Shown: piece after piece, positions 12,928 to 26,398 of the stretch
Position numbering within the stretch: position 1 is the first letter of the stretch
Layout: each line of letters starts with the position of its first letter
NCBI RefSeq assembly: GCF_964355755.1
Contig: NC_092674.1
Coordinates: 16,993,001 to 17,057,000 of the forward strand
From: Antedon mediterranea
Lineage: Eukaryota; Echinodermata; Crinoidea; Comatulida; Antedonidae
Length of the DNA: 64,000 nucleotides
Reading direction: 5' to 3'
Position numbers and translations under genes: made by a program
The notes under the pieces: generated by a model
Seen by the model: the letters and a program-made list of their open reading frames with translations, nothing else
What the model was told of the DNA's origin: nothing
The model's database searches: none

Positions 12928-14517
12928 TTAGTTATCCGCTTAGTAGCGGATAACTCCTTGTAATCGTCCTGTTTCATCATATTTTTTTTTTTTTTCTGTA
13001 TTATACTTATTTCCTTCCGTCATTTTTGTGCGTCGCGTTTCTCTAAAACGTGTAAACAGAACATATCGTAACTTTGTCAACATATCGACATTTACGTGAA
13101 CTTGTGCACCTCCTATTTTTGAATGACGTCAGAGTTGCGCAACGTGACTTACGCGTGATTTTATGAATTTCAATGATTGATCATAGACTGAAAACCAAAC
13201 ATAATTTTGTTTTGACACTTTGTGAAAATTTAAGTCACATCAAGCGCAAACTTTCTATGGATTAAAAATAGCATCTTTCACAAAAAGTTACGCGCGCACG
13301 CGCGTTTAAAATTTTAGAGTGCGAAAAATCAACTTCTAATCAACTTTCTATGCGTTTCATGTCATTTTGAGCATGTCAAAAATTCCCACGCGCGCGAAAC
13401 TTTTTACGCACGCGGTGCACACGTAGCGTTAAAAACATGCTTTTTTCGCGTGATTTATGTTTTTTCAGCCTTTTATAGTAATGTTACCAACTTTTAAACA
13501 ATTTCGACTTAAAATTACGTCATACGAGCACGTCGAATTAAATAATTTGCACGCGTTTCTGATGAAAAAGTTTAAAAATTCGTCAAAATTATGCCTATTT
13601 TTAAACAGTCATAGATTCTAAACTACATGGAGAACTTTTTTTTAATTACATATTCTGGAAGTTGATGAGTTGTAGATATCGAATCATGCATTAATATGGC
13701 TAACCGGACATTGTGACGTCATCGTATGGCCACGCGAATATAAAATATAGGATTTTTGTCTCTTTCGTCATAGCTCATCACATTTAATAGAGCGCATCTC
13801 CACTTATTCGTAGTCGATTTTCATCCCGATTTTAATATATTCTAGGTCAATCAACTATCTTTTGCATGAATTAAAAAATTTTTAATTTTTTTAACGTCAT
13901 CATGCCTAAAAATTTAAATTACGTTGGTCATTAATTTCATCTTTACAGTAAATTTTAATCTGTTATAGCTCGTAAGAATAAAATGTGATAATCACGATTA
14001 AAACGTTTTCAGGAAGCTATTGTATTGTAGATACAAAATCATGTAAAAATTGTGCCAATCGAATGTTGTGACGTCATCATATGGCCAGTTAAATACAAAA
14101 AGTCGTATTTTCATCTTTTGCGTTATATTTCATTACATTTAAAAGAACGCGCATCAATATTTCACGTATTCAAATTTCTACTACACGTTAATATGTTGTT
14201 GCTTAGATAATTTCATTCTGAAATTTCTACTTTTGCATTTCATTTTGAAACCGTCAAGATGTTAAAAATTACAATAAAATACGGGTCCCGTAATTTCACC
14301 TATTTTACACTGTTTGTGATATGTATACAGATTGTACCGTGTATACTATGTATATGACACAAAATAACAGAATTCAGAAATAACAACATATCATATTCTT
14401 CAGTTCAGGTCATAATGCCTTAATATTTTTCTGTGTGCAATATTCTAACGTATGACGTGCACGTGGCGTTTGTCGAGCGGATAACTAACTCGTCAAAGTG
14501 ACGAGTTTCATGTCTAG
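12928..14517 (+). repeat. Array unit 9, 1590 bp, type X
   Basis: Opens with AGTTATCCGC-TTAGTA-GCGGATAACT, poly-T and a GTGCGTCGCG segment that is also found in units 13 and 14. Ends with CTAG at 14514-14517. Confidence 0.7.
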
Positions 14518-16170
14518 TTGGTTATCCGCAACGAAGTTGCAGGATAACCTCTTGTGATTGTACGAGATCAACATCATTGGTTATCCGCAACGAAGTTGCA
14601 GGATAACCTCTTGTGATTGTACGAAATCATCAACATCAACTTTTTATTTGTCTTCTTTCTTTCTGTATGATTTTTGTGGATCGCTTTTCTCTAAAACTTG
14701 CAAACATAACATTTTGTAACTTTCTCAACATATCGTCATGCACATGAAGATGTGCAGCGAAGCTTTTCATGATGTTTACAATTGCGCAACGTGACTTACG
14801 CGCGATTTAACGATTTTGTCGTATTTAACATAGCTCGACAACCAAATAACATTTCAACTTGAAACTTTGCAAAAGTTTAATTTATATTATGCGCTAACTT
14901 TCTGTTGAAAAAAAATTGCGTGTTTTACACAAAGTTACGCGCGCACGCGCATTTAAAATTTCAAAATGCGCAAAATTAATTTATAATCAACTTTCTACGC
15001 GATTCATGTCGTTTTAAGCATGTCAAAAATTCCCACGCGTGCGCACATTTTTACGTGTGCGGTGCGCACGTAGCATTGAAAACGTATTTTTTTCGCGTGA
15101 TTTATATTTTTCCAGCCTTTTCTAGTAATTTTACCAAATTTTAAACAATTTCGACTTAAAGATACGTCATACGAGCACGTCGAATTGGACAATTTGCGCG
15201 CGTTTTTTAAGAAAAGGTTAAAAAATTTGTTTAAAATATGCCTTTTTTTAAACAGTCGTAATTTCTAAACTAGACGGTCAACTTTTTGTGGATGGCATAT
15301 TCTGGAAGTAGATGAGTTGTAGATATCGGATCAGGTATTAATATGGCTAACCGGACATTGTGACGTCATCGTATGGCCACGCGAATATAAAATTTAGGAT
15401 TTTTGTACCTTTCGTCATAGCTCATCACATTGAATAGAGCGCATCTCCACTTATCCGTTTTCCATTTTCACCCAGACTTTGATATTGTCTAGGTCAATCA
15501 AGTATCTTTCGCAGGAGTTAAAAATATTTTAATTTTTTTGACGTCATCATGCCTAAAAATTTAAATCACGTGTGGCATTAATTTCATCTTTACAGTAAAT
15601 TTTAATCTGTTATAGCTCATAAGAATAAAATGTGATAATCACGATTAAAACTTTTTCTGGAAGCTATTGGATTGTAGATACGAAATTATGTAAAGATGTT
15701 GCCAATCGGATGTTGTGACGTCATCATATGGCCAGTTATATAAAAAAGGTCGTATTTTCATCTTTTGCGTCATAATTCATTACATTTAAAAGAGCGCGCA
15801 TCAATATTTCACGTATTCAAATTTCTTCTACACGCTAATACGTTGTTGCTGAGATAATTTCCTTTCGGAATTGCTACCTTCGCGTTTCATTTTAAAACCG
15901 TCAACATGTTAAAAATTGCAATAAATAGCGGGTCCCGTAATTTCACCTATTCTACACTGTATGTGATATGGATACAGATTATACTGTGTATACTATATAT
16001 GAATTTAAATAATAAAATTCAGCAATAACAACATATCATATTCTTCAGTTCAGGTCATAATGCCAACGTGAACACTTCCTTTTGTCCTCAACCTATCCCC
16101 TTAATGTTAATGTTGCACCACTTGCGCGGCGGATAACCAAACTCGTCAAAGTGACGAGTTACATGTCTAG
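14518..16170 (+). repeat. Array unit 10, 1653 bp
   Basis: Starts with two successive GGTTATCCGCAAC hairpin modules, which account for its extra length. The body is close to units 5, 6 and 16. CTAG lies at 16167-16170. Confidence 0.7.
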
Positions 16171-17760
16171 TCTTTTTTGGTTATCCGCAACGAAGTTGCA
16201 GGATAACCTCTTGTGATTGTACGAGATCAACATCATCTTTTTCTTGATCTTCTTTCTTTCTGTATGATTTTTGTGGAACGCTTTTCTCTAAAACTTGTAA
16301 ACATAACATTTTGTAACTTTCTCAACATATCGTCATGCACATGAAGATGTGCTGCGAAGCTTTTCATGACGTTTACAATTGCGCAACGTGACTTACGCGT
16401 GATTTACCGATTTCCTCGTATTTAACATAGGTCGAAAACCAAATAACATTTCAAATTGAAACTTTCCAAAAGTTTAATTTATATCATGCGCTAACTTTAT
16501 GTTGAAAAAAAATTGCGTGTTTTACACAAAGTTACGCGCGCACGCGCATTTAAAATTTCAAAATGCGCAAAATTAATTTCTAATCAACTTTCTACGCGTT
16601 TCATGTCGTTTTAAGCATGTAAAAAATTCCCACGCGTGCGCAAATTTTTACGTGTGCGGTGCGCACGTAGCATTGAAAACATATTTTTTTCGCGTGATTT
16701 ATGTTTTTCCAGCCTTTTCTAGTAATTTTATCAAATTTTAAACAATTTCGACTTAAAGTTACGTCATACGAGCACGTCGAATTGGACAATTTGCGCGTGT
16801 TTTTGATGAAAAAGTTCAAAATTCCGTTAAAAATATGCCTTTTTTTAAACAGTCGTAATTTCTAAACTACACGGTCAACTTTTTGTGGATGACATATTCT
16901 GGAAGTTGATGAGTTGTAGATATCGGATCAGGTATTAATATGGCTAACCGGACATTGTGACGTCCTCGTATGGCCACACGAATATAAAATTTAGGATTTT
17001 TGTATCTTTCGTCATAGCTCATCACATTATATAGAGCGCATCTCCACTTATTCGTTTTCCATTTTAACCCCGATTTTGATATTGTCTAGGTCAATCAACT
17101 ATCTTTCACATGAGTTAAAAATATTTTAATTTTTATGACGTCATCATGCCTAACAATTTAAATTACGTGTGGCATTAATTTCATCTTTACAGTAAATTTT
17201 AATCTGTTATAGCTCGTAAGAATAAAATGTGACAATCACGATTAAAACGTTTTCTGGAAGCTATTGGATTGTAGATACGAAATCATGTAAAAATTTTGCC
17301 AATCGGATGTTGTGACGTCATCATATGGCCAGTTAAATAAAAAAGATCGTATTTTCATCTTTTGCGTCATAATTCATTACATTTAAAAGAGCGCGCATCA
17401 ATATTTCACATATTCAAATTTCTTCTACACATTAATATGTTGTTGCTGAGATAATTTTCTTCCGAAATTTCTACCTTCGCGTTTCATTTTAAAACCGTGA
17501 ACATGTTAAAAATTGCAATAAATGGCGGGTCCCGTAATTTCACCTATTCTACACTGTATGTGATATGGATACAGATTATACTTTGTATACTATATATGAA
17601 TCTAAATAATAAAATTCAGCAATAACAACATATCATATTCTTCAGTTCAGGTCATACGTGAACACTTCCTTTTGTCCTCAACCTATCCCCTTAATGTTAA
17701 TGTTGCACCACTTGCGCGGCGGATAACCAAACTCGTCAAAGTGACGAGTTACATGTCTAG
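16171..17760 (+). repeat. Array unit 11, near-identical to unit 12
   Basis: Except for an extra 5' hairpin module (about 16178-16240), it matches unit 12 at an offset of 1519 bp, including an identical incidental 72-codon frame (16601-16819 and 18120-18338). This indicates a recent tandem duplication. CTAG lies at 17757-17760. Confidence 0.75.
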
Positions 17761-19279
17761 TCTTGATCTTCTTTCTTTCTGTATGATTTTTGTGGAACGC
17801 TTTTCTCTAAAACTTGTAAACATAACATTTTGTAACTTTCTCAACATATCGTCATGCACATGAAGATGTGCTGCGAAGCTTTTCATGACGTTTACAATTG
17901 CGCAACGTGACTTACGCGTGATTTAACGATTTCCTCGTATTTAACATAGGTCGAAAACCAAATAACATTTCAAATTGAAACTTTCCAAAAGTTTAATTTA
18001 TATCATGCGCTAACTTTATGTTGAAAAAAAATTGCGTGTTTTACACAAAGTTACGCGCGCACGCGCATTTAAAATTTCAAAATGCGCAAAATTAATTTCT
18101 AATCAACTTTCTACGCGTTTCATGTCGTTTTAAGCATGTAAAAAATTCCCACGCGTGCGCAAATTTTTACGTGTGCGGTGCGCACGTAGCATTGAAAACA
18201 TATTTTTTTCGCGTGATTTATGTTTTTCCAGCCTTTTCTAGTAATTTTATCAAATTTTAAACAATTTCGACTTAAAGTTACGTCATACGAGCACGTCGAA
18301 TTGGACAATTTGCGCGTGTTTTTGATGAAAAAGTTCAAAATTCCGTTAAAAATATGCCTTTTTTTAAACAGTCGTAATTTCTAAACTACACGGTCAACTT
18401 TTTGTGGATGACATATTCTGGAAGTTGATGAGTTGTAGATATCGGATCAGGTATTAATATGGCTAACCGGACATTGTGACGTCCTCGTATGGCCACACGA
18501 ATATAAAATTTAGGATTTTTGTATCTTTCGTCATAGCTCATCACATTATATAGAGCGCATCTCCACTTATTCGTTTTCCATTTTAACCCCGATTTTGATA
18601 TTGTCTAGGTCAATCAACTATCTTTCACATGAGTTAAAAATATTTTAATTTTTATGACGTCATCATGCCTAACAATTTAAATTACGTGTGGCATTAATTT
18701 CATCTTTACAGTAAATTTTAATCTGTTATAGCTCGTAAGAATAAAATGTGACAATCACGATTAAAACGTTTTCTGGAAGCTATTGGATTGTAGATACGAA
18801 ATCATGTAAAAATTTTGCCAATCGGATGTTGTGACGTCATCATATGGCCAGTTAAATAAAAAAGATCGTATTTTCATCTTTTGCGTCATAATTCATTACA
18901 TTTAAAAGAGCGCGCATCAATATTTCACATATTCAAATTTCTTCTACACATTAATATGTTGTTGCTGAGATAATTTTCTTCCGAAATTTCTACCTTCGCG
19001 TTTCATTTTAAAACCGTGAACATGTTAAAAATTGCAATAAATGGCGGGTCCCGTAATTTCACCTATTCTACACTGTATGTGATATGGATACAGATTATAC
19101 TTTGTATACTATATATGAATCTAAATAATAAAATTCAGCAATAACAACATATCATATTCTTCAGTTCAGGTCATACGTGAACACTTCCTTTTGTCCTCAA
19201 CCTATCCCCTTAATGTTAATGTTGCACCACTTGCGCGGCGGATAACCAAACTCGTCAAAGTGACGAGTTACATGTCTAG
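17761..19279 (+). repeat. Array unit 12, near-identical to unit 11
   Basis: 1519-bp unit starting TCTTGATCTTCTTTC with no 5' hairpin module. CTAG lies at 19276-19279. Confidence 0.75.
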
Positions 19280-20869
19280 TTAGTTATCCGCTTAGTAGCG
19301 GATAACTCCTTGTAATCGTCCTGTTTCATCATATTTTTTTTTTTTTTCTGTATTATACTTATTTCCTTCCGTCATTTTTGTGCGTCGCGTTTCTCTAAAA
19401 CGTGTAAACAGAACATATCGTAACTTTGTCAACATATCGACATTTACGTGAACTTGTGCACCTCCTATTTTTGAATGACGTCAGAGTTGCGCAACGTGAA
19501 TTACGCGCGATTTTATGAATTTCAATGATTGATTATAGACTAAAAACCAAACATAATTTTGTTTTGACACTTTGTGAAAATTTAAGTCACATCAAGCGCA
19601 AACTTTCTATGAATTAAAAATAGCACCATTCACAAAAAGTTACGCGCGCACGCGCGTTTAAAATTTTAGAGTGCGAAAAATCAACGTCTTATCAACTTTC
19701 TATGCGTTTCATGTCATTTTGAGCATGTCAAAAATTCCCACGCGCGCGAAACTTTTTACGCACGCGGTGCACACGTAGCGTTAAAAACATATTTTTTTCG
19801 CGTGATTTATGTTTTTTCAGCCTTTTATAGTAATGTCACCAACTTTTAAACAATTTCGACTTAAAATTACGTCATACGAGCACGTCGAATTAAATAATTT
19901 GCACGCGTTTCTGGTGAAAAAGTTCAAAAAATCGTCAAAATTATACCTATTTTTAAACAGTCATAGATTCTAAACTACATGGAGAACTTTTTTTTAATTA
20001 CATATTCTGGAAGTTGATGAGTTGTAGATATCGAATCATGCATTAATATGGCTAACCGGACATTGTGACGTCATCGTATGGCCACGCAAATATAAAATAT
20101 AGGATTTTTGTCTCTTTCGTCATAGCTCATCACATTTAATAGAGCGCATCTCCACTTATTCGTTGTTCATTTTCACCCCGATTTTAATATCTTCTAGGTC
20201 TATCAACTATGTTTTGCATGAATTAAAAATTTTTTAATTTTTTTAACGTCATCATGCCTAAAAATTTAAATTACGTTGGTCACTAATTTCATCTTTACAG
20301 TAAATTTTAATCTGTTATAGCTCGTAAGAATAAAATGTGATAATCACGATTAAAACGTTTTCAGGAAGCTATTGTATTGTAGATACAAAATCATGTGAAA
20401 ATTGTGCCAATCGAATGTGGTGACGTCATCATATGGCCAGTTAAATACAAAAAGTCATATTTTCATCTTTTGCGTTATATTTCATTACATTTAAAAGAGC
20501 GCGCATCAATATTTCACGTATTCAAATTTCTTCTACACGTTAATATGTTGTTGCTGAGATAATTTCCTTCTGAAATTTCTACTTTTGCATTTCATTTTGA
20601 AACCGTCAAGATGTTAAAAATTACAATAAAATACGGGTCCCGTAATTTCACCTATTTTACACTGTTTGTGATATGTATACAGATTGTACTGTGTATACTA
20701 TGTATATGACACAAAATAACAGAATTCAGAAATAACAACATATCATATTCTTCAGTTCAGGTCATAATGCCTTAATATTTTTCTGTGTGCAATATTCTAA
20801 CGTATGACGTGCACGTGGCGTTTGTCGAGCGGATAACTAACTCGTCAAAGTGACGAGTTTCATGTCTAG
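19280..20869 (+). repeat. Array unit 13, 1590 bp, type X
   Basis: Same subtype and length as unit 9, with scattered substitutions. CTAG lies at 20866-20869. The recurrence of this subtype points to higher-order structure. Confidence 0.7.
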
Positions 20870-22600
20870 TTGGTTATCCGCAACGAAGTTGCTGATAACC
20901 TCTTGTGATTGTACGAAATCAACATCAACTTTTTATTTTTGGTTATCCGCACTTGGCGGATAACCTCTTGTTATTGTCAGGATCTTTTTTTTTTTTTTTT
21001 TTTTTTTCTTTCTTATTAGTTATCCGCTTAGTAGCGGATAACTCCTTGTAATCGTCCTGTTTCATCATATTTTTTTTTTTTTTCTGTATTATACTTCTTT
21101 CCTTCTGTCATTTTTGTGCGTCGCGTTTCTCTAAAACGTGTAAACAGAACATATCGTAACTTTGTCAACATATCGACATTTACGTGAACTTGTGCACCTC
21201 CTATTTTTGAATGACGTCAGAGTTGCGCAACGTGACTTACGCGCGATTTTATGAATTTCAATGAGTGATCATAGACTAAAAACGAAACATAATTTTGTTT
21301 TGACACTTTGTGAAAATTTAAGTCACATGAAGCGCAAACTTTCTATGGATTAAAAATAGCATGTTTCACAAAAAGTTACGCGCGCACGCGCGTTTAAAAT
21401 TTTAGAGTGCGAAAAATCAACTTCTAATCAACTTTCTATGCGTTTCATGTCATTTTGAGCATGTCAAAAATTCCCACGCGCGCGAAACTTTTTACGCACG
21501 CGGTACACACGTAGCGTTAAAAACATATTTTTTTCGCGTGATTTATGTTTTTTCAGCCTTTTATAGTAATGTTACCAACTTTTAAACAATTTCGACTTAA
21601 AATTACGTCATACGAGCACGTCGAATTAAATAATTTGCACGCGTTTCTCGTGAAAAAGTTCAAAAATTCATCAAAATTATGCCTATTTTTAAACAGTCAT
21701 AGATTCTAAACTACATGGAGAACTTTTTTTAAATTACATATTCTGGAAGTTGATGAGTTGTAGATATCGAATCATGCATTAATATGGCTAACCGGACATT
21801 GTGACGTCATCGTATGGCCACGCGAATATAAAATATAGGATTTTTGTCTCTTTCGTCATAGCTCATCACATTTAATAGAGCGCATCTCCACTTATTCGTT
21901 GTCCATTTTCACCCCGATTTTAATATATTCTAGGTCAATCAACTATCTTTTGCATGAATTAAAAATTTTTTAATTTTTTTAACGTCATCATGCCTAAAAA
22001 TTTAATTACATTGGTCATTAATTTCATCTTTACAGTAAATTTTAATCTGTTATAGCTCGTAAGAATAAAATGTGATAATCACGATTAAAACGTTTTCAGG
22101 AAGCTATTGTATTGTAGATACAAAATCATGTGAAAATTTTGCCAATCGAATGTTGTGACGTTATCATATGGCCAGTTAAATACAAAAAGTCGTATTTTCA
22201 TCTTTTGCGTTATATTTCATTACATTTAAAAGAGCGCGCATCAATATTTCACGTATTCAAATTTCTTCTACACGTTAATATGTTGTTGCTGAGATAATTT
22301 CATTCTGAAATTTCTACTTTTGCATTTCATTTTGAAACCGTCAAGATGTTAAAAATTACAATAAAATACGGGTCCCGTAATTTCACCTATTTTACACTGT
22401 TTGTGATATGTATACAGATTGTACTTTGTATACTATATGACAAAAAATAACAGAATTCAGAAATAACAACATATCATATTCTTCAGTTCAGGTCATAATG
22501 CCTTAATATTTTTCTGTGTGCAATATTCTAACGTATGACGTGCACGTGGCGTTTGTCGAGCGGATAACTAACTCGTCAAAGTGACGAGTTTCATGTCTAG
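20870..22600 (+). repeat. Array unit 14, 1731 bp, type X with extra hairpins
   Basis: Three hairpin modules (about 20871-21045) with poly-T precede a type X body. This accounts for its greater length. CTAG lies at 22597-22600. Confidence 0.7.
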
Positions 22601-23735
22601 TTCTTCTTTCTTTCCCAGAATTTTGTTGCGCGTGTATCTCTAAATCTTCTCAACATAACATTTTGTAACTTTATCAGAAGATTGATCTCTATCTGAATAT
22701 GTCGTAATAAGGTTTTCGGTACCGTCCGAGTTGCGCAGCGTAAGTTACGCGCGATTTTATGAATTTTGCGTATTTAATTTAGATCAAAAACTAATAAACG
22801 ATTTAAATTGGAACTTGGCAAAAGTTTAATTTATATCATGCGCTAACTTTCTATGGAGAGAAAATGGCATGTTTTACAGAAAGTTACGCGCGCACGCACG
22901 TTTAAAATTTCAAAATGCGAAAAATCAATTTCTAATCAACTTTCTACGCGTTTCATGTCATTTTGAGCATTTCAAAAATTCCCACGCGTGCGCACTTTTC
23001 TTACGCGCGCGTGCGCATGTAGCGCAAAAACATCTATTTTTTCCTTGATTTTTGTTTTTCCAGCCTTTTCTAGTAAATTTACCAGTTTTCAATCAATTTC
23101 GACTTAAAATCACGTCATACGAGCACGTAGAATTGAACAATTTGCGCGCGTTTTTGATGAAAAAGTTAAAAAATTCGTGAAAATTATGCCTTTTTTTAAA
23201 AAGTCATAGATTCTAAAGTCCGTGGTGAAAATTTTGAAAATTTCAGATTCTGGAAGTAGATGAGTTGTAGATATCATATCATGCATCGATATGGCTAACC
23301 GGACATTGTGACGTCAACGTATGGCCACTCGAATATAAAATATAGGATTTTTGTCTCTTTCTCATAGCTCATCACATTTAATAGAGCGCATCTCCACTTA
23401 TCAGTATTCCATTTCCTCCATTTTGTTATATTGTCTAGGCCAATCAATTATCTTTCGCATAATCTACCATTTTTTAAATTGTGATGACGTCATCATGTCC
23501 AAAAGCGTCAATAACTTGGGTCCCTTATTTTCACCTATTCTGCACTGTATGTTGTACGTATACAGAATATAGTGTATACCGTATATACTTTGACGTGACA
23601 CAAAATAGAGAGCGCACTAACATTTTTTCAATGGCATAATCGCTTTTCTGCGCGCAATATTCTAACGTATGACGTGCACGTGGCCTTTGCGCTGCGGATA
23701 ACCTAACTCGTCCGAAGTGACGAGTTCAAATCTAG
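22601..23735 (+). repeat. Array unit 15, short 1135-bp subtype
   Basis: Contains one copy of the A/B subrepeat only. The sequence after GATGACGTCATCATGTCC goes straight into TTTTCACCTATTCTGCACTG, which in long units lies at the end of B. The terminal loop is CGAAGT, followed by CAAAT and CTAG (23732-23735). Confidence 0.75.
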
Positions 23736-25257
23736 TTCTTCTTTCTTTCTGTATGATTTTTGTGGCACGTTTTTCTCTAAAACTTGCAAACATAACATTT
23801 TGTTAACTATGTTAACATTTTGACATTTATGTAACGTCGTCAAGCGAAGCTTTTCATGATGTTTACAATTGCGCAACGTGACGTACGCGTGATTTAACGA
23901 TTTTCTCGTATTTAACATATGTCAAAAACCAAACAACATTTTAAAGTGAAACTTTGCAAAAGTTTAATTTATATCATGCGCTAACTTTCTGTTGGAAAAA
24001 AATTGCGTGTTTTACACAAAGTTACGCGCGCACGCGCATTTAAAATTTCAAAATGCGCAAAATTAATTTATAATCAACTTTCTACGCGTTTCATGTCGTT
24101 TTAAGCATGTCAAAAATTCCCACGCGTGCGCACATTTTTACGTGTGCGGTGCGCACGTAGCATTGAAAACGTATTTTTTTCACGTGATTTCTGTTTTTCC
24201 AGCCTTTTCAAGTAATTTTACCAAATTTTAAACAATTTCGACTTAAAGAGATGTCATACGAGCACGTCGAATTGGACAATTTGCGCGCGTTTTTTATGAA
24301 AAGGTTAAAAAATTCGTTTAAAATATGCCTTTTTTTAAACAGTAGTAATTTCTAAACTAGACGGTCAACTTTTTGTGGATGGCATATTCTGGAAGTAGAT
24401 GAGTTGTAGATATCGGATTAGGTATTAATATGGCCAAACGGACATTGTGACGTCATCGTATGGCCACGCGAATATAAAATTTAGGATTTTTGTATCTTTC
24501 GTCATTGCTCATCACATTGAATAGAGCGCATCTCCACTTATCCGTTTTCCATTTTCACCCCGATTTTGATATTGTCTAGGTCAATCAACTATCTTTCGCA
24601 TGAATTAAAAATATTTTAATTTTTATGACGTCATCATGCCTAAAAATTGAAATCACGTGTGGCATCAATTTCATCTTTACAGTAAATTTTAATCTGTTAT
24701 AGCTCGTAAGAATAAAATGTGATAATCACGATTAAAACTTTTTCTGGAAGCTATTGGATTGTAGATACGAAATTATGTAAAAATGTTGCCAATCGGATAT
24801 TGTGACGTCATCATATGGCCAGTTAAATAAAAAAGGTCGTATTTTCATCTTTTGCGTCATAATTCATTACATTTAAAAGAGCGCGCATCAATATTTCACG
24901 TATTCAAATTTCTTCTACACGCTAATACGTTGTTGCTGAGATAATTTCGTTTCGGAATTGCTACCTTCGCGTTTCATTTTAAAACCGTCAACATGTTAAA
25001 AATTGCAATAAATAGCGGGTCCCGTAATTTCACCTATTCTACACTGTATGTGATATGGATACAGATTATACTGTGTATACTATATATGAATTTAAATAAT
25101 AAAATTCAGCAATAACAACATATCATATTCTTCAGTTCAGGTCCTAATGCCAACGTGAACACTTCCTTTTGTCCTCAACCTATCCCCTTAATGTTAATGT
25201 TGCACCACTTGTGCGGCGGATAACCAAACTCGTCAAAGTGACGAGTTACATGTCTAG
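23736..25257 (+). repeat. Array unit 16, 1522 bp
   Basis: Long unit resembling units 5, 6 and 10, flanked on both sides by short units. CTAG lies at 25254-25257. Confidence 0.7.
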
Positions 25258-26398
25258 TTTTTCTTCTTTCTTTCCCAGAATTTTGTTGCGCGTGTATCTC
25301 AAAATCTTCTTAACATAACATTGTATAACTTTATCAGAAGATTGACCTCTATCTAAAGATGTCGTAATAAGGTTTTCGGTCCAGTCCGAGTTGCGCAGCG
25401 TAACTTACGCGCGATTTTATGAATTTCAATGATTGATCATAGATTAAAAACCAAAAGTAATTTTGTATTGAAACTTGGTGAAAATTTAAGTCATATTAAT
25501 CGGAAACTTTCTATGGATTAAAAATGACAGGTTGCGCAGAAAGTTACGCGCGCACGCGCATTTAAAATTTCAAAATGCGAAAAATCAATTTCCAATCAAC
25601 TTTCTACGCGTTTCATGTCATTTTGAGCGTTTCAAAAATTCCCAGGCGTGCGCAATTTTTTTACGCGTGCGTGCGCACGTAGCGCAAAAACATCATTTTT
25701 TGGCTTGATTTTTGTTTTTCCTGTCTTTTTTAGTAGATTTACTAACTTCCAAACAATTTCGACTTAAAATCACGTCATACGAGCACGTAGAATTGAAAAA
25801 TTTGCGCGGGTTTTTGATGAAAAAGTTCAAAAATTCGTGAAAATTATGCCTTTTTTAAAAAAGTCATAGATTATAAACTACGTGGTGAAATTTTTTTAAA
25901 TTACAGATTCTGGAAGTAGATGAGTTGTAGATATCAAATCATCCATGAATATGGCTAACCGAACATTATGACGTCATCGTATGGCCACTCGAATATAAAA
26001 TATAGAATTTTTTTCTCTTTCGTCATAGCTCGTCACATTTAATAAAGCGCATCTCCACTTATCCGTATTCCATTTCCCTCAATTTTTTTATATTGTCTAG
26101 GTCAATCAATTATCTTTCGCATGATTCACATTTTTTGAAATTTCTATGACGTCATCATGTGCAAAAGCGTCAGTAACTTTGGTCACATATTTTCACCTAT
26201 TCTGCACTGTATGTAGTACCTATACAGTATATAGCGTATACCGTATATACTTATACGTGACGCAAAATAGAGAGCGCACTAAATTTTTTTTCAATGGCAT
26301 AATCGTTTTTCTGCGCGCAATATTCTGACGTGTGGCGTGCGCGTGGCCTTTGCGCTGCGGATAACCTAACTCGTCCGAAGTGACGAGTTCAAGTCTAG
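25258..26398 (+). repeat. Array unit 17, short 1141-bp subtype, last unit
   Basis: Same short subtype as unit 15. Its CTAG (26395-26398) is the right edge of the array. The following bases belong to a LINE ORF2 on the opposite strand. Confidence 0.75.

Larger units (their letters stand above)
1..26398 (+). repeat. Tandem array of Helitron-like ~1.5-kb units
   Basis: About 17 head-to-tail units fill this stretch. A landmark (GTGACGTCATCATATGGCC) recurs at 59, 1645, 3231, 6386, 7920, 9445, 10970, 14068, 15715, 17312, 18831, 20420 (and changed at 22155 and 24802), so the period is usually 1513-1650 bp. Nearly every unit ends with stem AACTCGTC, a 5-6 nt loop, GACGAGTT, 5-6 nt and CTAG, which is the shape of a Helitron 3' terminus (hairpin just upstream of CTRR). 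No Rep/helicase frame exists. The short open frames on both strands recur from unit to unit and are repeat artefacts. The array runs off the left edge and ends at CTAG inside a LINE. The Helitron assignment is inference; the tandem repetition is directly visible. Confidence 0.85.

Noticed and set aside
1-26398. CRISPR-like reading of the regularly spaced palindromes
   Set aside because: The spacing is about 1.5 kb, the intervening sequences are homologous to each other, and there is no cas gene.
26220-26398. C-terminal extension of the LINE-A ORF2 into the array
   Set aside because: The last ~60 codons are array sequence read in the antisense direction, a fusion created by the insertion.
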